Assembly (NCBI RefSeq): GCF_014199335.1
Contig: NZ_JACIJI010000001.1
Location: 1,285,203 to 1,349,202 of the forward strand
Direction: 5' to 3'
DNA from: Stakelama sediminis
GTDB taxonomy: Bacteria; Pseudomonadota; Alphaproteobacteria; Sphingomonadales; Sphingomonadaceae
DNA: 64,000 nt
The notes beneath the pieces are model-generated. The model had not been told where the DNA came from. It worked only from the letters and a program-made list of their open reading frames with translations, and made no database searches. This document shows, piece by piece, positions 29,714 to 38,662 of the stretch. Position 1 is the first letter of the stretch; the number at the start of each line of letters is the position of its first letter. A program made the position numbers and the translations under genes.

Positions 29714-30381
29714 TGCTTGGTTTCCTTGGCCGGGGGCGGCAGATCCTTGGTCGCCGCTTCGACCTTTTTCATAATTTCGGGCATTTGCTTGATCAGTCTG
29801 GGCGTGAAGGATTTCATCGCCTGCATCATGTCCGGGCCCATCATCATCGTCATGGAATCGTGAGCATAGACAGCCCCTGTGGGCGTCGCGAAGAATCGAT
29901 GCAGATCGTCAAGCTGGGCAACGCTGAATTTACGGGCATAGGCATGGGCCAAAGCCACACGCACCTGCGGCTCTATCTCTGTCATCAGCTTGGCCATCTC
30001 ATCGAACATCACCTTCATGGTGATATCCATTCGTTTCTTGAACGCCGGATCCTTGTCGGTGGCCAGTTCACCGATACTCTTGTCATCCCCGGCCTTCTTC
30101 TCCGCATCGGGATCGATGTCAGACGGCTTGATGTCATACATGGATGCGAGGCTGCTTTTGATGATGGTGTTCATCGTTGCGTGCATGATCCGCGCATAGG
30201 TGCCCAACGGCCATATCTGATCGACAACCGGCCGTGCAGCCGCCAGCCGGGCCGGATCCACCGGCGCAGCGGCAGGGGTGGCATCCGCACCCTCCGCCTT
30301 CGCCGTCGGGGCCGTTTGTGTAGCCGCCTGCGCCTGCGGAGCTATCACCGCCACGGAAAGCGCATATCCCAGAGCAATCAT
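29710..30381 (-). CDS. DUF2059 family exported protein in the glutamate synthase operon
   Basis: 223 residues from the ATG at 30381 (MIALGYALSVAVIAPQAQAA), which gives a clean signal peptide; the longer frame from 30465 runs back into gltD. An Ala/Pro-rich spacer is followed by the DUF2059 domain near the C-terminus: HAYARKFSVAQLDDLHRFFA then TPTGAVYAHDSM. DUF2059 proteins are periplasmic and uncharacterised. It overlaps gltD upstream and gltB downstream by 4 bases each (ATGA), so it must be made together with both subunits. Confidence 0.8.
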   Translation of the reverse strand: MIALGYALSVAVIAPQAQAATQTAPTAKAEGADATPAAAPVDPARLAAARPVVDQIWPLGTYARIMHATMNTIIKSSLASMYDIKPSDIDPDAEKKAGDDKSIGELATDKDPAFKKRMDITMKVMFDEMAKLMTEIEPQVRVALAHAYARKFSVAQLDDLHRFFATPTGAVYAHDSMTMMMGPDMMQAMKSFTPRLIKQMPEIMKKVEAATKDLPPPAKETKQ

Positions 30382-31838
30382 GCCGCTTTCCTTCCCGTCT
30401 TCGCCTTTTGCTTCAGCCAGCCGTGCATATGTTCGGCCACGTCGCGCCCGTCGCGGATTGCCCACACGACCAGGCTCGCCCCGCGCACAATGTCGCCGGC
30501 GGCGAACACGCCGTCGAGGCTGGTCATCAGCGTCGAATGATCGACGCGCAACGTGCCCCAGCGGGTGACGCCCAGATCGGACGAACCGAACAGCGTCGGC
30601 AGGTCTTCGGCATCGAAACCCAGCGCCTTGATGACCAGATCGGCGTCGACCGTGAAATCCTTGCCCGGATCGACTTCCGGGGCGCGGCGACCGCTGGCGT
30701 CGGGGGTTCCCAGCCGCATCCTACTGGCACGCACCGCCGACACGGTTCCCGCCCCCTCGCCTGTCGCTTCGAACGATTGCGGTGCCGACAGCCAGACGAA
30801 TTCGACGCCTTCCTCCTCGGCATTGGCGACTTCGCGTTGTGAACCCGGCATATTGTCGCGATCGCGGCGATAGAGGCACTTTACCGACTTCGCGCCCTGA
30901 CGCACGGCGGTGCGCACGCAGTCCATCGCGGTATCGCCGCCGCCGACGACCACGACATGCTTGCCGGATGCATTCAGGCTGCCGTTCTCGAACGCGGGCA
31001 CGGTGTCGCCGAACCCCTTGCGATTCGAAGCGGTCAGAAAATCGAGCGATTCGACCACCCCTTCAGCGCCGACCCCCGGCGCCTTGATCGCGCGCGGCTT
31101 GTACACCCCCGTGGCGATCAGCAGCGCATCATGGCGGTCGCGCAGTTCGTCGAGCGTTGCGTCGTGTCCGACCTCGAACCCTTCATGAAAGACGATCCCG
31201 CCGTCCTTGAGCCGCTGGACGCGGCGCATCACCACTTCCTTTTCCAGCTTGAAGCCGGGAATTCCATAGGTCAGCAGGCCCCCGGCGCGATCATGCCGGT
31301 CATAGACATGCACGCTATAGCCGTAGCGGCGCATATATTCCGCCGCTGCCAGCCCGGCCGGGCCTGCGCCGATCACGCCGACCGACTGGCCGCGCTCCGG
31401 CCCCGGCACCAGCGGTTCCACCCAGCCTTTTTCCCAGGCGGTGTCGGTGATGAATTTCTCGACCGAACCGATCGTCACCGCGCCATGGCCGGAAAATTCG
31501 ATCACGCAATTACCCTCGCACAGCCGATCCTGCGGACAGATACGACCGCAGATTTCGGGCATGGTCGAGGTCATGTTGGAGAGCTGATAGGCCTCCCGCA
31601 GCCGCCCTTCGGCAGTCAGCCGCAACCAGTCGGGAATATGGTTGTGCAACGGGCAATGGACCGAACAATAGGGCACGCCGCATTGCGAGCAGCGCGATGC
31701 CTGCTCCTCGGCGCCGGTAACGGCGTAGCGTTCCGCAATTTCCTGAAAGTCGGTGCGGCGGGAATCTGGTTCCCGCTTGGGCGGATAAGACTGCCCCGTT
31801 CCCACGAATTTCAGCATCGGATTATCGGCCACGAACAT
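30378..31838 (-). CDS. gltD: Glutamate synthase (NADPH) small subunit
   Basis: 486 residues. N-terminal 4Fe-4S ferredoxin-like domain: SRCSQCGVPYCSVHCPLHNH and ICGRICPQDRLCEGNC. Then the FAD site IGAGPAGLAAAEYMRRYG and the NADPH site VVVGGGDTAMDCVRTAVRQG. It feeds electrons from NADPH to GltB. Start ATG at 31838 with a roughly 160-base AT-richer upstream region that must hold the operon promoter. Downstream, ATGA overlap with the DUF2059 gene. Confidence 0.95.
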   Translation of the reverse strand: MFVADNPMLKFVGTGQSYPPKREPDSRRTDFQEIAERYAVTGAEEQASRCSQCGVPYCSVHCPLHNHIPDWLRLTAEGRLREAYQLSNMTSTMPEICGRICPQDRLCEGNCVIEFSGHGAVTIGSVEKFITDTAWEKGWVEPLVPGPERGQSVGVIGAGPAGLAAAEYMRRYGYSVHVYDRHDRAGGLLTYGIPGFKLEKEVVMRRVQRLKDGGIVFHEGFEVGHDATLDELRDRHDALLIATGVYKPRAIKAPGVGAEGVVESLDFLTASNRKGFGDTVPAFENGSLNASGKHVVVVGGGDTAMDCVRTAVRQGAKSVKCLYRRDRDNMPGSQREVANAEEEGVEFVWLSAPQSFEATGEGAGTVSAVRASRMRLGTPDASGRRAPEVDPGKDFTVDADLVIKALGFDAEDLPTLFGSSDLGVTRWGTLRVDHSTLMTSLDGVFAAGDIVRGASLVVWAIRDGRDVAEHMHGWLKQKAKTGRKAA

Positions 31839-31997
31839 CCCCTCGCATGAGTGTCGTGCGCCCGATACGGCAAAATTCCCGCAGAGTCACGCGGAAACCG
31901 CCATTTATGACAGCAATGATGACCTATTAATTCTGTTATTCGCTCGAAATTCGCTTCATACTGGCAGTTTATAATAAAATTAATGGCCGTTTCGGTC

Positions 31998-32804
31998 CTA
32001 TCGTGCCAGCAGCCAGATCAGCGCCAGGCTGCCGAAGATGATCCGATACCATGCAAAGGGCTGAAAGCCGTGGCGGCTGACGATCCCGACGAACCAGCGG
32101 ATCACCACCAGTGCGACGATGAACGACACGACAAATCCGACCGCGATCAGGCCCCAGCCGACCTGCGACGTCGCGAGCGCGGTCTTGTTCTTCCACATCT
32201 CAACGGTCGTTGCACCGAGCATGGTGGGGATGGCGAGGAAGAAACTGAATTCAGCCGCCGTGCGCCGCTCGACGCCCAGTGCCAGTGCGCCCATGATCGA
32301 CGCCCCTGAGCGGCTGACGCCGGGAATCATCGCCAGGCACTGGATGAAGCCGATTGCGACCGCCCGGCCGGCTGGAATTTCCGCAACACCGACAACATCA
32401 TGATCCTTGATGATCCGTTCCAGCACCAGAATGGCAATCCCACCCAGCACCAGTGCCACCGCAACCACCTCCGGAGCCCCCAGCAAAACCTCGATATAGC
32501 TGTGCAACGCCAGCCCGATAATCGCCGCGGGCATGAAAGCGATGAGGATGTTCATCGCGAATCGCCAGGAAATCTTTTCGCCTTTCAGCATTCCCTGCGC
32601 CACCGCCCAGAAGGTACGCCAGTACAGCACGACCACGGCCAGAATGGCGCCGAGCTGGATAATGATATTGAACGCCGCCCATTGATCTGCCTGATAGCCG
32701 AAAATCTCACTGGCAAGGATCAGGTGGCCGGTCGACGACACCGGCAGGAACTCGGTCAGCCCCTCGACGATGCCAAGCAGGATGGCGGTAAGCAGCAACG
32801 GCAT
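31998..32804 (-). CDS. uppP: Undecaprenyl-diphosphate phosphatase
   Basis: 268 residues from the ATG at 32804 (MPLLLTAILLGIVEGLTEFL); the frame extends to 32855 but this start places the first membrane helix correctly. Motifs: GIVEGLTEFLPVSSTGHLIL (catalytic Glu cluster) and IPGVSRSGASIMGAL, the two BacA signatures. Inner-membrane enzyme that recycles undecaprenyl diphosphate for cell-wall synthesis; overexpression gives bacitracin resistance in other species. Confidence 0.95.
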   Translation of the reverse strand: MPLLLTAILLGIVEGLTEFLPVSSTGHLILASEIFGYQADQWAAFNIIIQLGAILAVVVLYWRTFWAVAQGMLKGEKISWRFAMNILIAFMPAAIIGLALHSYIEVLLGAPEVVAVALVLGGIAILVLERIIKDHDVVGVAEIPAGRAVAIGFIQCLAMIPGVSRSGASIMGALALGVERRTAAEFSFFLAIPTMLGATTVEMWKNKTALATSQVGWGLIAVGFVVSFIVALVVIRWFVGIVSRHGFQPFAWYRIIFGSLALIWLLAR

Positions 32805-32867
32805 GGCAATTCCCCGGATGAAGGTGGGAAGACTGGAATGGGGGTCCGGCGGCAACCGATAAAGGAA

Positions 32868-33794
32868 TCAGGCGGCGCTCTTCAATCCGAAGCGGCCATG
32901 TTTGCGATACAGCACCAGCCATCCGGGTGCTACGGTCGCAAGCGGGGTAGGCGTAATTCCCAGCGCCGCAATGCCCGGCATATCCTTGCTGACCACATTG
33001 TCGAGCTGCAACATCCGCCACTGATCGCCGGTAATGGGCGTGCCGGGCAAGGCCGCCAGCAATGCGCCAAGCGAATCCGGAATGTCGGTAATTGCGCGAT
33101 CGCGGCCGATCGTTTTGGCGATCCAGCGAATCAGCTCACCCATGGTCAGCACATCGGGGCCGCCCAGTTCGAATGTCTTGCCGCCAAATTCGCCGGGATT
33201 GCCCAGCGCCGCGACGATCGCATCGGCGACATCGACGACATAGACCGGCTGGAACCGCACTTCCGAACGCAGCACGGGAATAACGGGCGCACCGGCGATC
33301 ATCCGCGCAAAGCGGTTGATGAAATCGTCCTCACGCCCGAAAATGATCGACGGACGCACGATGGTCGCCGTCGGGAAGGCCGCACGCACCGCTTCTTCGC
33401 CTTGCGCCTTCGACCGGCCGTAGGCGGAAGGCGATTCGGGATCGGCACCGATCGCCGACATATGCACCAGCGCGGAAACGCCCGCATCGGCCGCAGCCTT
33501 TGCCACATTGGCGGCGCCTTCGACGTGCAGCTTTTCAAAATCGCCGCTCAGGATGCCGACCAGATTGACGACGCAGTCCGCACCTTCAACCGCGCGCGCA
33601 ACGGTTTCCGGCTTCGTGATGTCGGCGGCCATGAACTGGGTCTGGCCCAAACCGCCAAGCGGTCGCAAAAACCACGCATCGCGCGGATCGCGCTCGGCAA
33701 TGCGCACGCGTGCACCGGCTTCGAGCAGCGCCTGAGTGACATAGCGCCCGACAAATCCACCGCCGCCGAAAAGCGTCACAAGCTTGTTTTTCAT
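32868..33794 (-). CDS. NDUFA9-like atypical short-chain dehydrogenase/epimerase
   Basis: 308 residues from the ATG at 33794 (MKNKLVTLFGGGGFVGRYVT). Rossmann glycine motif FGGGGFVGRYV, ADITKPETVARAVEGADCVV, the NAD(P)-SDR SAYGRSKAQGEEAVR (Y-x3-K) and VRPSIIFGREDDFINRFARM. This combination is the complex I NDUFA9/39-kDa subunit-like group, often found singly in alphaproteobacteria. It may bind NADPH as a respiratory-chain assembly or quinone-linked factor; function is inferred from family only. Confidence 0.8.
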   Translation of the reverse strand: MKNKLVTLFGGGGFVGRYVTQALLEAGARVRIAERDPRDAWFLRPLGGLGQTQFMAADITKPETVARAVEGADCVVNLVGILSGDFEKLHVEGAANVAKAAADAGVSALVHMSAIGADPESPSAYGRSKAQGEEAVRAAFPTATIVRPSIIFGREDDFINRFARMIAGAPVIPVLRSEVRFQPVYVVDVADAIVAALGNPGEFGGKTFELGGPDVLTMGELIRWIAKTIGRDRAITDIPDSLGALLAALPGTPITGDQWRMLQLDNVVSKDMPGIAALGITPTPLATVAPGWLVLYRKHGRFGLKSAA

Positions 33795-33879
33795 GGTCCG
33801 ATCATCCCTAGCTGGCGCAACCGCAAATGCCTGTTCACGGCTCAAACGGCAAGCACTGACTTTTCGTTGCAACAAGTGA

Positions 33880-33908
33880 TTGACAACCCCCCGCCCCTTC
33901 CCCTAGAG
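33880..33908 (+). promoter_or_regulatory. Promoter of tRNA-Leu(CAG)
   Basis: TTGACA (33880-33885), 17-base spacer, CTAGAG (33903-33908). Predicted start about 33915, 14 bases before the mature tRNA 5' end. Confidence 0.6.
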
Positions 33909-33928
33909 GCCGCGCCCTACCGTTGCGT

Positions 33929-34015
<87 letters not shown>

Positions 34016-34346
34016 GTCAACCCTTTTATCCCGCTGATTTTGCATGATAAAAGGGCATTCCGAAAAGATCGAGCCCACATACGTTCCCACATTTCGCGTG
34101 GGACTTAGGTGGCAACGTCGAACCTTTATGGGACGAATGCCCGTTCAGGCGCTCGCCATCGCTCGGCGGCTCCATCCGCCCTGATTCTATGGGACCGCGT
34201 TACACACGCTTCCCATCCATGCGCCTATAATAAACTCGGACAGAACCACAATGGACGCAATTCTTTAATATTGCAGGGATATCTTGTTGCGAATCATTCG
34301 TATACATTTAATTTCCCAGCCACCTGCTGTCACGAAGAGAAAGCCA
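34016..34346. other. Left end of the element, no gene
   Basis: 331 bases. CCCTTTTATC (34021-34030) and GATAAAAGGG (34046-34055) form a 10-bp hairpin just after the tRNA, a possible tRNA terminator supplied by the element. TTCCCACATTT at 34084-34094 matches motifs repeated at the right end and is a candidate integrase arm site. The last 100 bases are AT-richer than the surroundings and may carry a promoter for the cargo gene. Confidence 0.45.
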
Positions 34347-34895
34347 ATGTCCGATCCTGTCATCTCAACTTATGATTTTGGGAATGCGACAGGGCCGTTT
34401 GCGCCGACGCAGACCAACGGCGGCGCGACGACGCAGAGTCTGGCGATAAACGGATCGGGTGCAAGCTACAGTGGCGGATATCTCAATCTCCCGGCCGATT
34501 GCTATCTGGATGCGGGTGCATTGGGGATAACGCTGCCCACGGACAGCGATCCTGCGCTGACGCAAACCCCAGCCGCGATGACCCTGACATGGGTTGGCAT
34601 CCTTCCTGCCGCAGAATCTCCGCTCGTTTCGATGTTCGAGTGGGCGGAAGCGCGATTTGAGCTGACAGCGCATTGGGATCCCGGCAAGCTTCGCGTGCGC
34701 ATCGAGCGCAGCGGAACGGACACCTATCTCGACAGCATTGGCGGCTTGTCGATGACCAACGAGGAAACGGTCGGCGTGCGCTGGGATGATGATCCCGATG
34801 GCGCGGGCGGCACGATCACCTTCTTGCGTGACGGAGAGGCCTTCGGCCCGCCGCAACCATATCGCGTTCAAGGTGAGGATCACGCCCGACACTGA
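34347..34895 (+). CDS. N-terminal part of a frameshifted giant repeat protein (module 1)
   Basis: Start at 34347 (MSDPVISTYDFGNATG) with AGAGAAAG upstream. The frame encodes one copy of a beta-rich module: YDFGNATGPFAPTQTNGGAT, SGGYLNLPADCYLDAGALGI, TLTWVGILPAAESPLVSMF, VGVRWDDDPDGAGGTITFLR. The pattern looks like a concanavalin A/LamG-like jelly roll, an inference. After GPPQP the frame is lost: compared with the second copy at 35586-35665 there is one extra base within 34855-34866, and the protein continues correctly in the next frame (AFKVRITPDTDLECNASLGN). It stops at 34895 without this shift. Confidence 0.6.
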   Translation: MSDPVISTYDFGNATGPFAPTQTNGGATTQSLAINGSGASYSGGYLNLPADCYLDAGALGITLPTDSDPALTQTPAAMTLTWVGILPAAESPLVSMFEWAEARFELTAHWDPGKLRVRIERSGTDTYLDSIGGLSMTNEETVGVRWDDDPDGAGGTITFLRDGEAFGPPQPYRVQGEDHARH

Positions 34896-37800
34896 TCTTG
34901 AATGCAATGCCTCGCTCGGCAATACGTCCAACTCGGCGTTGCAGAAGGCCAAGCAAATCTCGGTCAGCGTAACCGAATCGAGTCAGCCTGCGCCGCCCGA
35001 TCCGACTGATCTCACCGTTTATGGCGATCCCGGCACCCGCTTTCCGCTTGGCCTCGACATGGCGGGAGCAAGCGGCAACTATGACCTGACGGTGCCATCG
35101 GGTCTGTCGCTCGTGAAGCGGGACGTCACGCCTACACCGGAAACGGAAAGCTCAACCTACACCATCACCGCTCTCGCGGCTTCCTATGCGCCAGCGCAGG
35201 CCAATGGCGGCGTCACGGCCAACGATCTCGCGATCGTGGGAACGGGCGCGAACTATTCGAGCGGGCGCCTTAACCTTCCGGCCGGCACCTATTTGTCGGC
35301 AGACGCGATCGGGATTTCCCTGCCAACCACGTCAGACCCTGACACCACCCAAGCACCGCAGTCTATCACGGTGGGGTTCAAAGGTATCGTGCCGCAGGCC
35401 GAAGCGCCATTGGTATCGCTTTACCACTATTCGCACGCTGAATTTTCCCTTTACGGCTATTGGCAGCCCGGCCAGGTGAAGGTCATCCTTGAGCGTGAAG
35501 GGCAGAGGGCCGTTTTCTACAGCGACACCGGCCTCTCCAGTACGGCAGACGAGGACATCGCTGTCCGCTATGATGATGACCCAAATGGCGCAGGAGGCAC
35601 GATCACTTTCCTGCGCGGGGGCGTTGCCTTCGGCTCCCCGCAAGCGGTCGGGTTCAAGCCGAAGATCACGCCGGAAGCGGTGTTGGAATGCAACGCCTCG
35701 CTCGGCAACACCACCAATTCCGTCAACCTGCAGGTCCAGGAAATCTCGGTCAAACTGGAGGTGCTGGCCAACGTGGAGTCGTTCACGCCGGTATCCTCGG
35801 GAACGATCAGCGCGACAGACCTGGAACAGATCTATGTCGATGCACTGAGCGTTTCGACCCCGCAACCTGCAAAGGTCGTGTCCTACGCACCGTCGGGCGG
35901 CGGAGCCGCCTCGACAGTCAGCGTCATTATCGGGCCGATCGACGTGCCTGCCGGCGTTGGCTATCGAGCGATATTGGAAGACTGGTCGACGGGATCGCCT
36001 GTCGATCATTCCAATGTGCTGGTGATGACCAAGCCCGCGCGGCAGAATTGCCAATTCGAGGATGAGACACTGCGCGCGAACCAACCGCGCTGGATGGAGT
36101 GTCTGCCCCAGGGTGCCGTTCCGGTCATTTCCGACATCGCCTATTATTGCGAGGCGATCCGCATCGGCAACTATGTGCAATTCCAATTCGGCTACGACTG
36201 GACCACGGCCACCATGCCCGCCAATCCGTTTGGAGATTCCAGCGGCAAGGAAAGCTATATGGTGCCGCACAAGTGGCGGATCGAGGACAAGGACAGCAAC
36301 GTCATCGCCACGGTCGAACGCCCCGATGGCGGCCCGCTCAACGGAACGGATATTCCGGGTATATTCGAAGGCAGCTATGACGGCTATGGCGTTGCGATCA
36401 CCAACAGCACGGACAAATGGTATCCGCGCGGAACGGTGCGTGCGGGCGTGATCTGGCGGTCGGAAACGCCGCCATCCTATGACCAGACCTTCATCAACAC
36501 CAATCTCCCGCGTTATGACGTAACGATCGGCTATGCGTCGCACACGCATTATTCGAACAACGGCTTCGACGGGCGGCTCTGGGGCGGCGATAGCTCGAAC
36601 GGATTCGGAAACACGCGGGTCATGCCCTATGATCCGACCAACTATGAAACACTGACGCCGCTTGTCGGCGTCACCTTGGACCCGTGGAAGGGCTCGCTCT
36701 ACAATTTCAGCTCGCTCGCAGCCGTCGCTTCGATCTGGCTCCAATACACGCCATTCAATCAGTGTGGCCGTTCGCCGATCACGGGACCGGGCGGAGTCCG
36801 TGACGATCGCGCCGCATTCGCCGAGCCAGTCGGTCAGTATATGTATGACATCACTGCGACTCGGCCTCATGATGCGAAGCCTTGGGCGACGATCGCGATT
36901 GACTATGTGACTGCCTATGTCAGCGATCCCTACCATGCCTTCGAGGGCGGCCGCTGCGTCCCGCTGTTCAAGGGTGCCAACGCCAATCGCGACATCGGCC
37001 TTCGCAATCACTATTACGGCTACGGTGACGCCTCGCGGCCTGCCGACCGGTCATGGTATCTCCACGGTGGCCGTCCCTATGAGATGGCCGACAGCTATAG
37101 TCCGTGGACGGCGAAAGTGCCCTACGGTGGCACCGCGATTCGCAAGCCCTATTTCGGCACTAACGAAATCGATCTGCCCCACGCGCACCAGTTCCCGCAT
37201 TGGGGCTCGTTGCTGTGGAAGACGCCTGAGTTCGCCTTTATTGGCCATAAGCTCAGCGACCAGGGCCGCCTCTATGAAAACTGGATACTCGCGAGCGGGT
37301 TCGGCAGTGCATCGGATTTTGCGGAACGCGGCGCGGCCTGGCAATTCCTCCATTGCGCGTTGGTGTGGAAGACCGCCTCGCGAACATCGGATCGGCTCTA
37401 CTCGCGCGATGATATCCTGTCCTATGTCGTTCAGGATTTCGAGACGTTCAGCGATACTCACAAAACGGCGACACCGGGTTTCGACAATCCGCCGTCCAAC
37501 GTCATGACTGCTGGCAATATCGATGAGAATCTCGTTGTCTATGCCGGGGCGGACCGCTTCGGCGTGTGCGGCTGGCGCGACGGAACAGTCCTCGCGCAGC
37601 ATGATTTTTATATCGGATACTGGCAGACCGCCTTGGGGATTGCCGAACGGATCGGTTTCAATGCAGCCGTGCGATCGACATCGACCAAGGCCGGCGCTGT
37701 GCTGGACTGGCTGATCGCGCAGCATCGCAAACGGGTTGTCGGTCGCATCAACGACGCCCCTCGTGCCAATCCCGGCGGCGGCGAACCTTATCTGTTCCAC

Positions 37801-38148
37801 CTGTGGGAGGAGAGTGCGATCATAGCCGCTAGCGGCAATGTCGCCTCGCTCCCACAAACATACGCCGCGATTGCAACGCAAAACGGCGATGCAGCGACAT
37901 GGGACGTGTTCGACTATGACGGAAACAGTTATTCGCGCGACGGACAGGCGATGGATCAGTTGATCGCCGGCCCATCGGTTCTGCGGATACATCTCGGCCA
38001 GAGTGGCAGCGATCTGACGACAGCCGAAACGACGGCAACCTCCTGGCGGAACCAGAAGAAGAGCGAAGAGGAAGCACTTGGCGCCAATGGGGCGGGTACG
38101 ACCTGGTTCAAATATCTGCAGGCGGCGCACAACCCGGCGATCTCGTAA
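34786..38148 (+). CDS. Main part of the giant repeat protein (second module plus C-terminal domain)
   Basis: Open frame of 1120 codons; real homology begins at about 34862, where it continues module 1. It contains a complete second module (YTITALAASYAPAQANGGVT ... VRYDDDPNGAGGTITFLRGG ... LECNASLGNTTNSVNLQVQE), an Ig-like stretch (SYAPSGGGAASTVSVIIGPI) and a ~750-residue C-terminal region rich in W, Y and G (HYYGYGDASRPADRSWYLHG; VLDWLIAQHRKRVVGRINDA) whose late helical part suggests an alpha-barrel. I do not recognise the family. No signal peptide at the module-1 start. If the frameshift is real the gene is broken; total coding length without it would be about 1267 residues. Confidence 0.6.
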   Translation: MMIPMARAARSPSCVTERPSARRNHIAFKVRITPDTDLECNASLGNTSNSALQKAKQISVSVTESSQPAPPDPTDLTVYGDPGTRFPLGLDMAGASGNYDLTVPSGLSLVKRDVTPTPETESSTYTITALAASYAPAQANGGVTANDLAIVGTGANYSSGRLNLPAGTYLSADAIGISLPTTSDPDTTQAPQSITVGFKGIVPQAEAPLVSLYHYSHAEFSLYGYWQPGQVKVILEREGQRAVFYSDTGLSSTADEDIAVRYDDDPNGAGGTITFLRGGVAFGSPQAVGFKPKITPEAVLECNASLGNTTNSVNLQVQEISVKLEVLANVESFTPVSSGTISATDLEQIYVDALSVSTPQPAKVVSYAPSGGGAASTVSVIIGPIDVPAGVGYRAILEDWSTGSPVDHSNVLVMTKPARQNCQFEDETLRANQPRWMECLPQGAVPVISDIAYYCEAIRIGNYVQFQFGYDWTTATMPANPFGDSSGKESYMVPHKWRIEDKDSNVIATVERPDGGPLNGTDIPGIFEGSYDGYGVAITNSTDKWYPRGTVRAGVIWRSETPPSYDQTFINTNLPRYDVTIGYASHTHYSNNGFDGRLWGGDSSNGFGNTRVMPYDPTNYETLTPLVGVTLDPWKGSLYNFSSLAAVASIWLQYTPFNQCGRSPITGPGGVRDDRAAFAEPVGQYMYDITATRPHDAKPWATIAIDYVTAYVSDPYHAFEGGRCVPLFKGANANRDIGLRNHYYGYGDASRPADRSWYLHGGRPYEMADSYSPWTAKVPYGGTAIRKPYFGTNEIDLPHAHQFPHWGSLLWKTPEFAFIGHKLSDQGRLYENWILASGFGSASDFAERGAAWQFLHCALVWKTASRTSDRLYSRDDILSYVVQDFETFSDTHKTATPGFDNPPSNVMTAGNIDENLVVYAGADRFGVCGWRDGTVLAQHDFYIGYWQTALGIAERIGFNAAVRSTSTKAGAVLDWLIAQHRKRVVGRINDAPRANPGGGEPYLFHLWEESAIIAASGNVASLPQTYAAIATQNGDAATWDVFDYDGNSYSRDGQAMDQLIAGPSVLRIHLGQSGSDLTTAETTATSWRNQKKSEEEALGANGAGTTWFKYLQAAHNPAIS

Positions 38149-38155
38149 TCTTCAT

Positions 38156-38192
38156 TTCGAACCGGCCCTTCTCACCGATAGGCCGGTTCGAA
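38156..38192 (+). terminator. Terminator of the giant repeat gene
   Basis: TTCGAACCGGCC (38156-38167) and GGCCGGTTCGAA (38181-38192) form a perfect 12-bp stem starting 8 bases after the stop, followed by TTCTTCTC. Confidence 0.65.
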
Positions 38193-38266
38193 TTCTTCTC
38201 ATGTCTTAACCTTATCTTGAACGGGTGCAGCTATACGCAAACTGCTGATTGACCGGAATTTTGTTG

Positions 38267-38635
38267 ATGACCTTGCGCCTCTTCCTTCTCATCCTCGCCA
38301 GCGTGAGCCTGTCGGCGCTCGCTCAACTCGCGCTCAAGATCGGCACGACAGCCGCCATCGGCACCCGATCGGCGGGGATCGGTGGGGAAATGGGAAGCCT
38401 CGCACAATCGCCGATGATAATCGTCGGCCTCGGTCTCTATGGTGTTGGCGCACTCTTGTGGCTGTTCGTTCTCGGCCGTGTGCCCTTGTCGTTCGCCTAT
38501 CCCTTCGTGGGCATGGGTTTCATCCTGACGATGCTCGCCGGCGCCTTCTGGTTGAACGAGAGCCTGAGCTTCGCCCGGATCGCCGGCACTCTTCTGATCG
38601 CGACCGGCTGCGTGCTGGTGGCGCGCTCGGCCTGA
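38267..38635 (+). CDS. SMR/EamA-like small membrane transporter (possible undecaprenyl-sugar flippase subunit)
   Basis: 122 residues from the ATG at 38267 (MTLRLFLLILASVSLSALAQ). Four hydrophobic helices with ALAQLALKIGTTAAIG, LYGVGALLWLFVLGRVPLSF and AYPFVGMGFILTMLAGAFWL: the SMR fold as in EmrE and the ArnE/ArnF flippase subunits. The A-Y-P motif favours the ArnE/F-like branch over a drug pump. It is followed by a GT-C-type transferase and a HAD-UbiA protein, suggesting it moves a polyprenyl-phosphate sugar across the membrane. Confidence 0.7.
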   Translation: MTLRLFLLILASVSLSALAQLALKIGTTAAIGTRSAGIGGEMGSLAQSPMIIVGLGLYGVGALLWLFVLGRVPLSFAYPFVGMGFILTMLAGAFWLNESLSFARIAGTLLIATGCVLVARSA

Positions 38636-38662
38636 GATGGCGCCGTATTTCGGGAGGATCGC

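Noticed and set aside
25847..29863. 1338-codon open frame on the plus strand opposite gltB
   Set aside because: Same reason; gltB carries all catalytic motifs.
35332..37011. 559-codon minus-strand frame opposite the giant repeat protein
   Set aside because: Arg-rich, no recognisable motif, and the plus-strand frame has an internal duplicated module.
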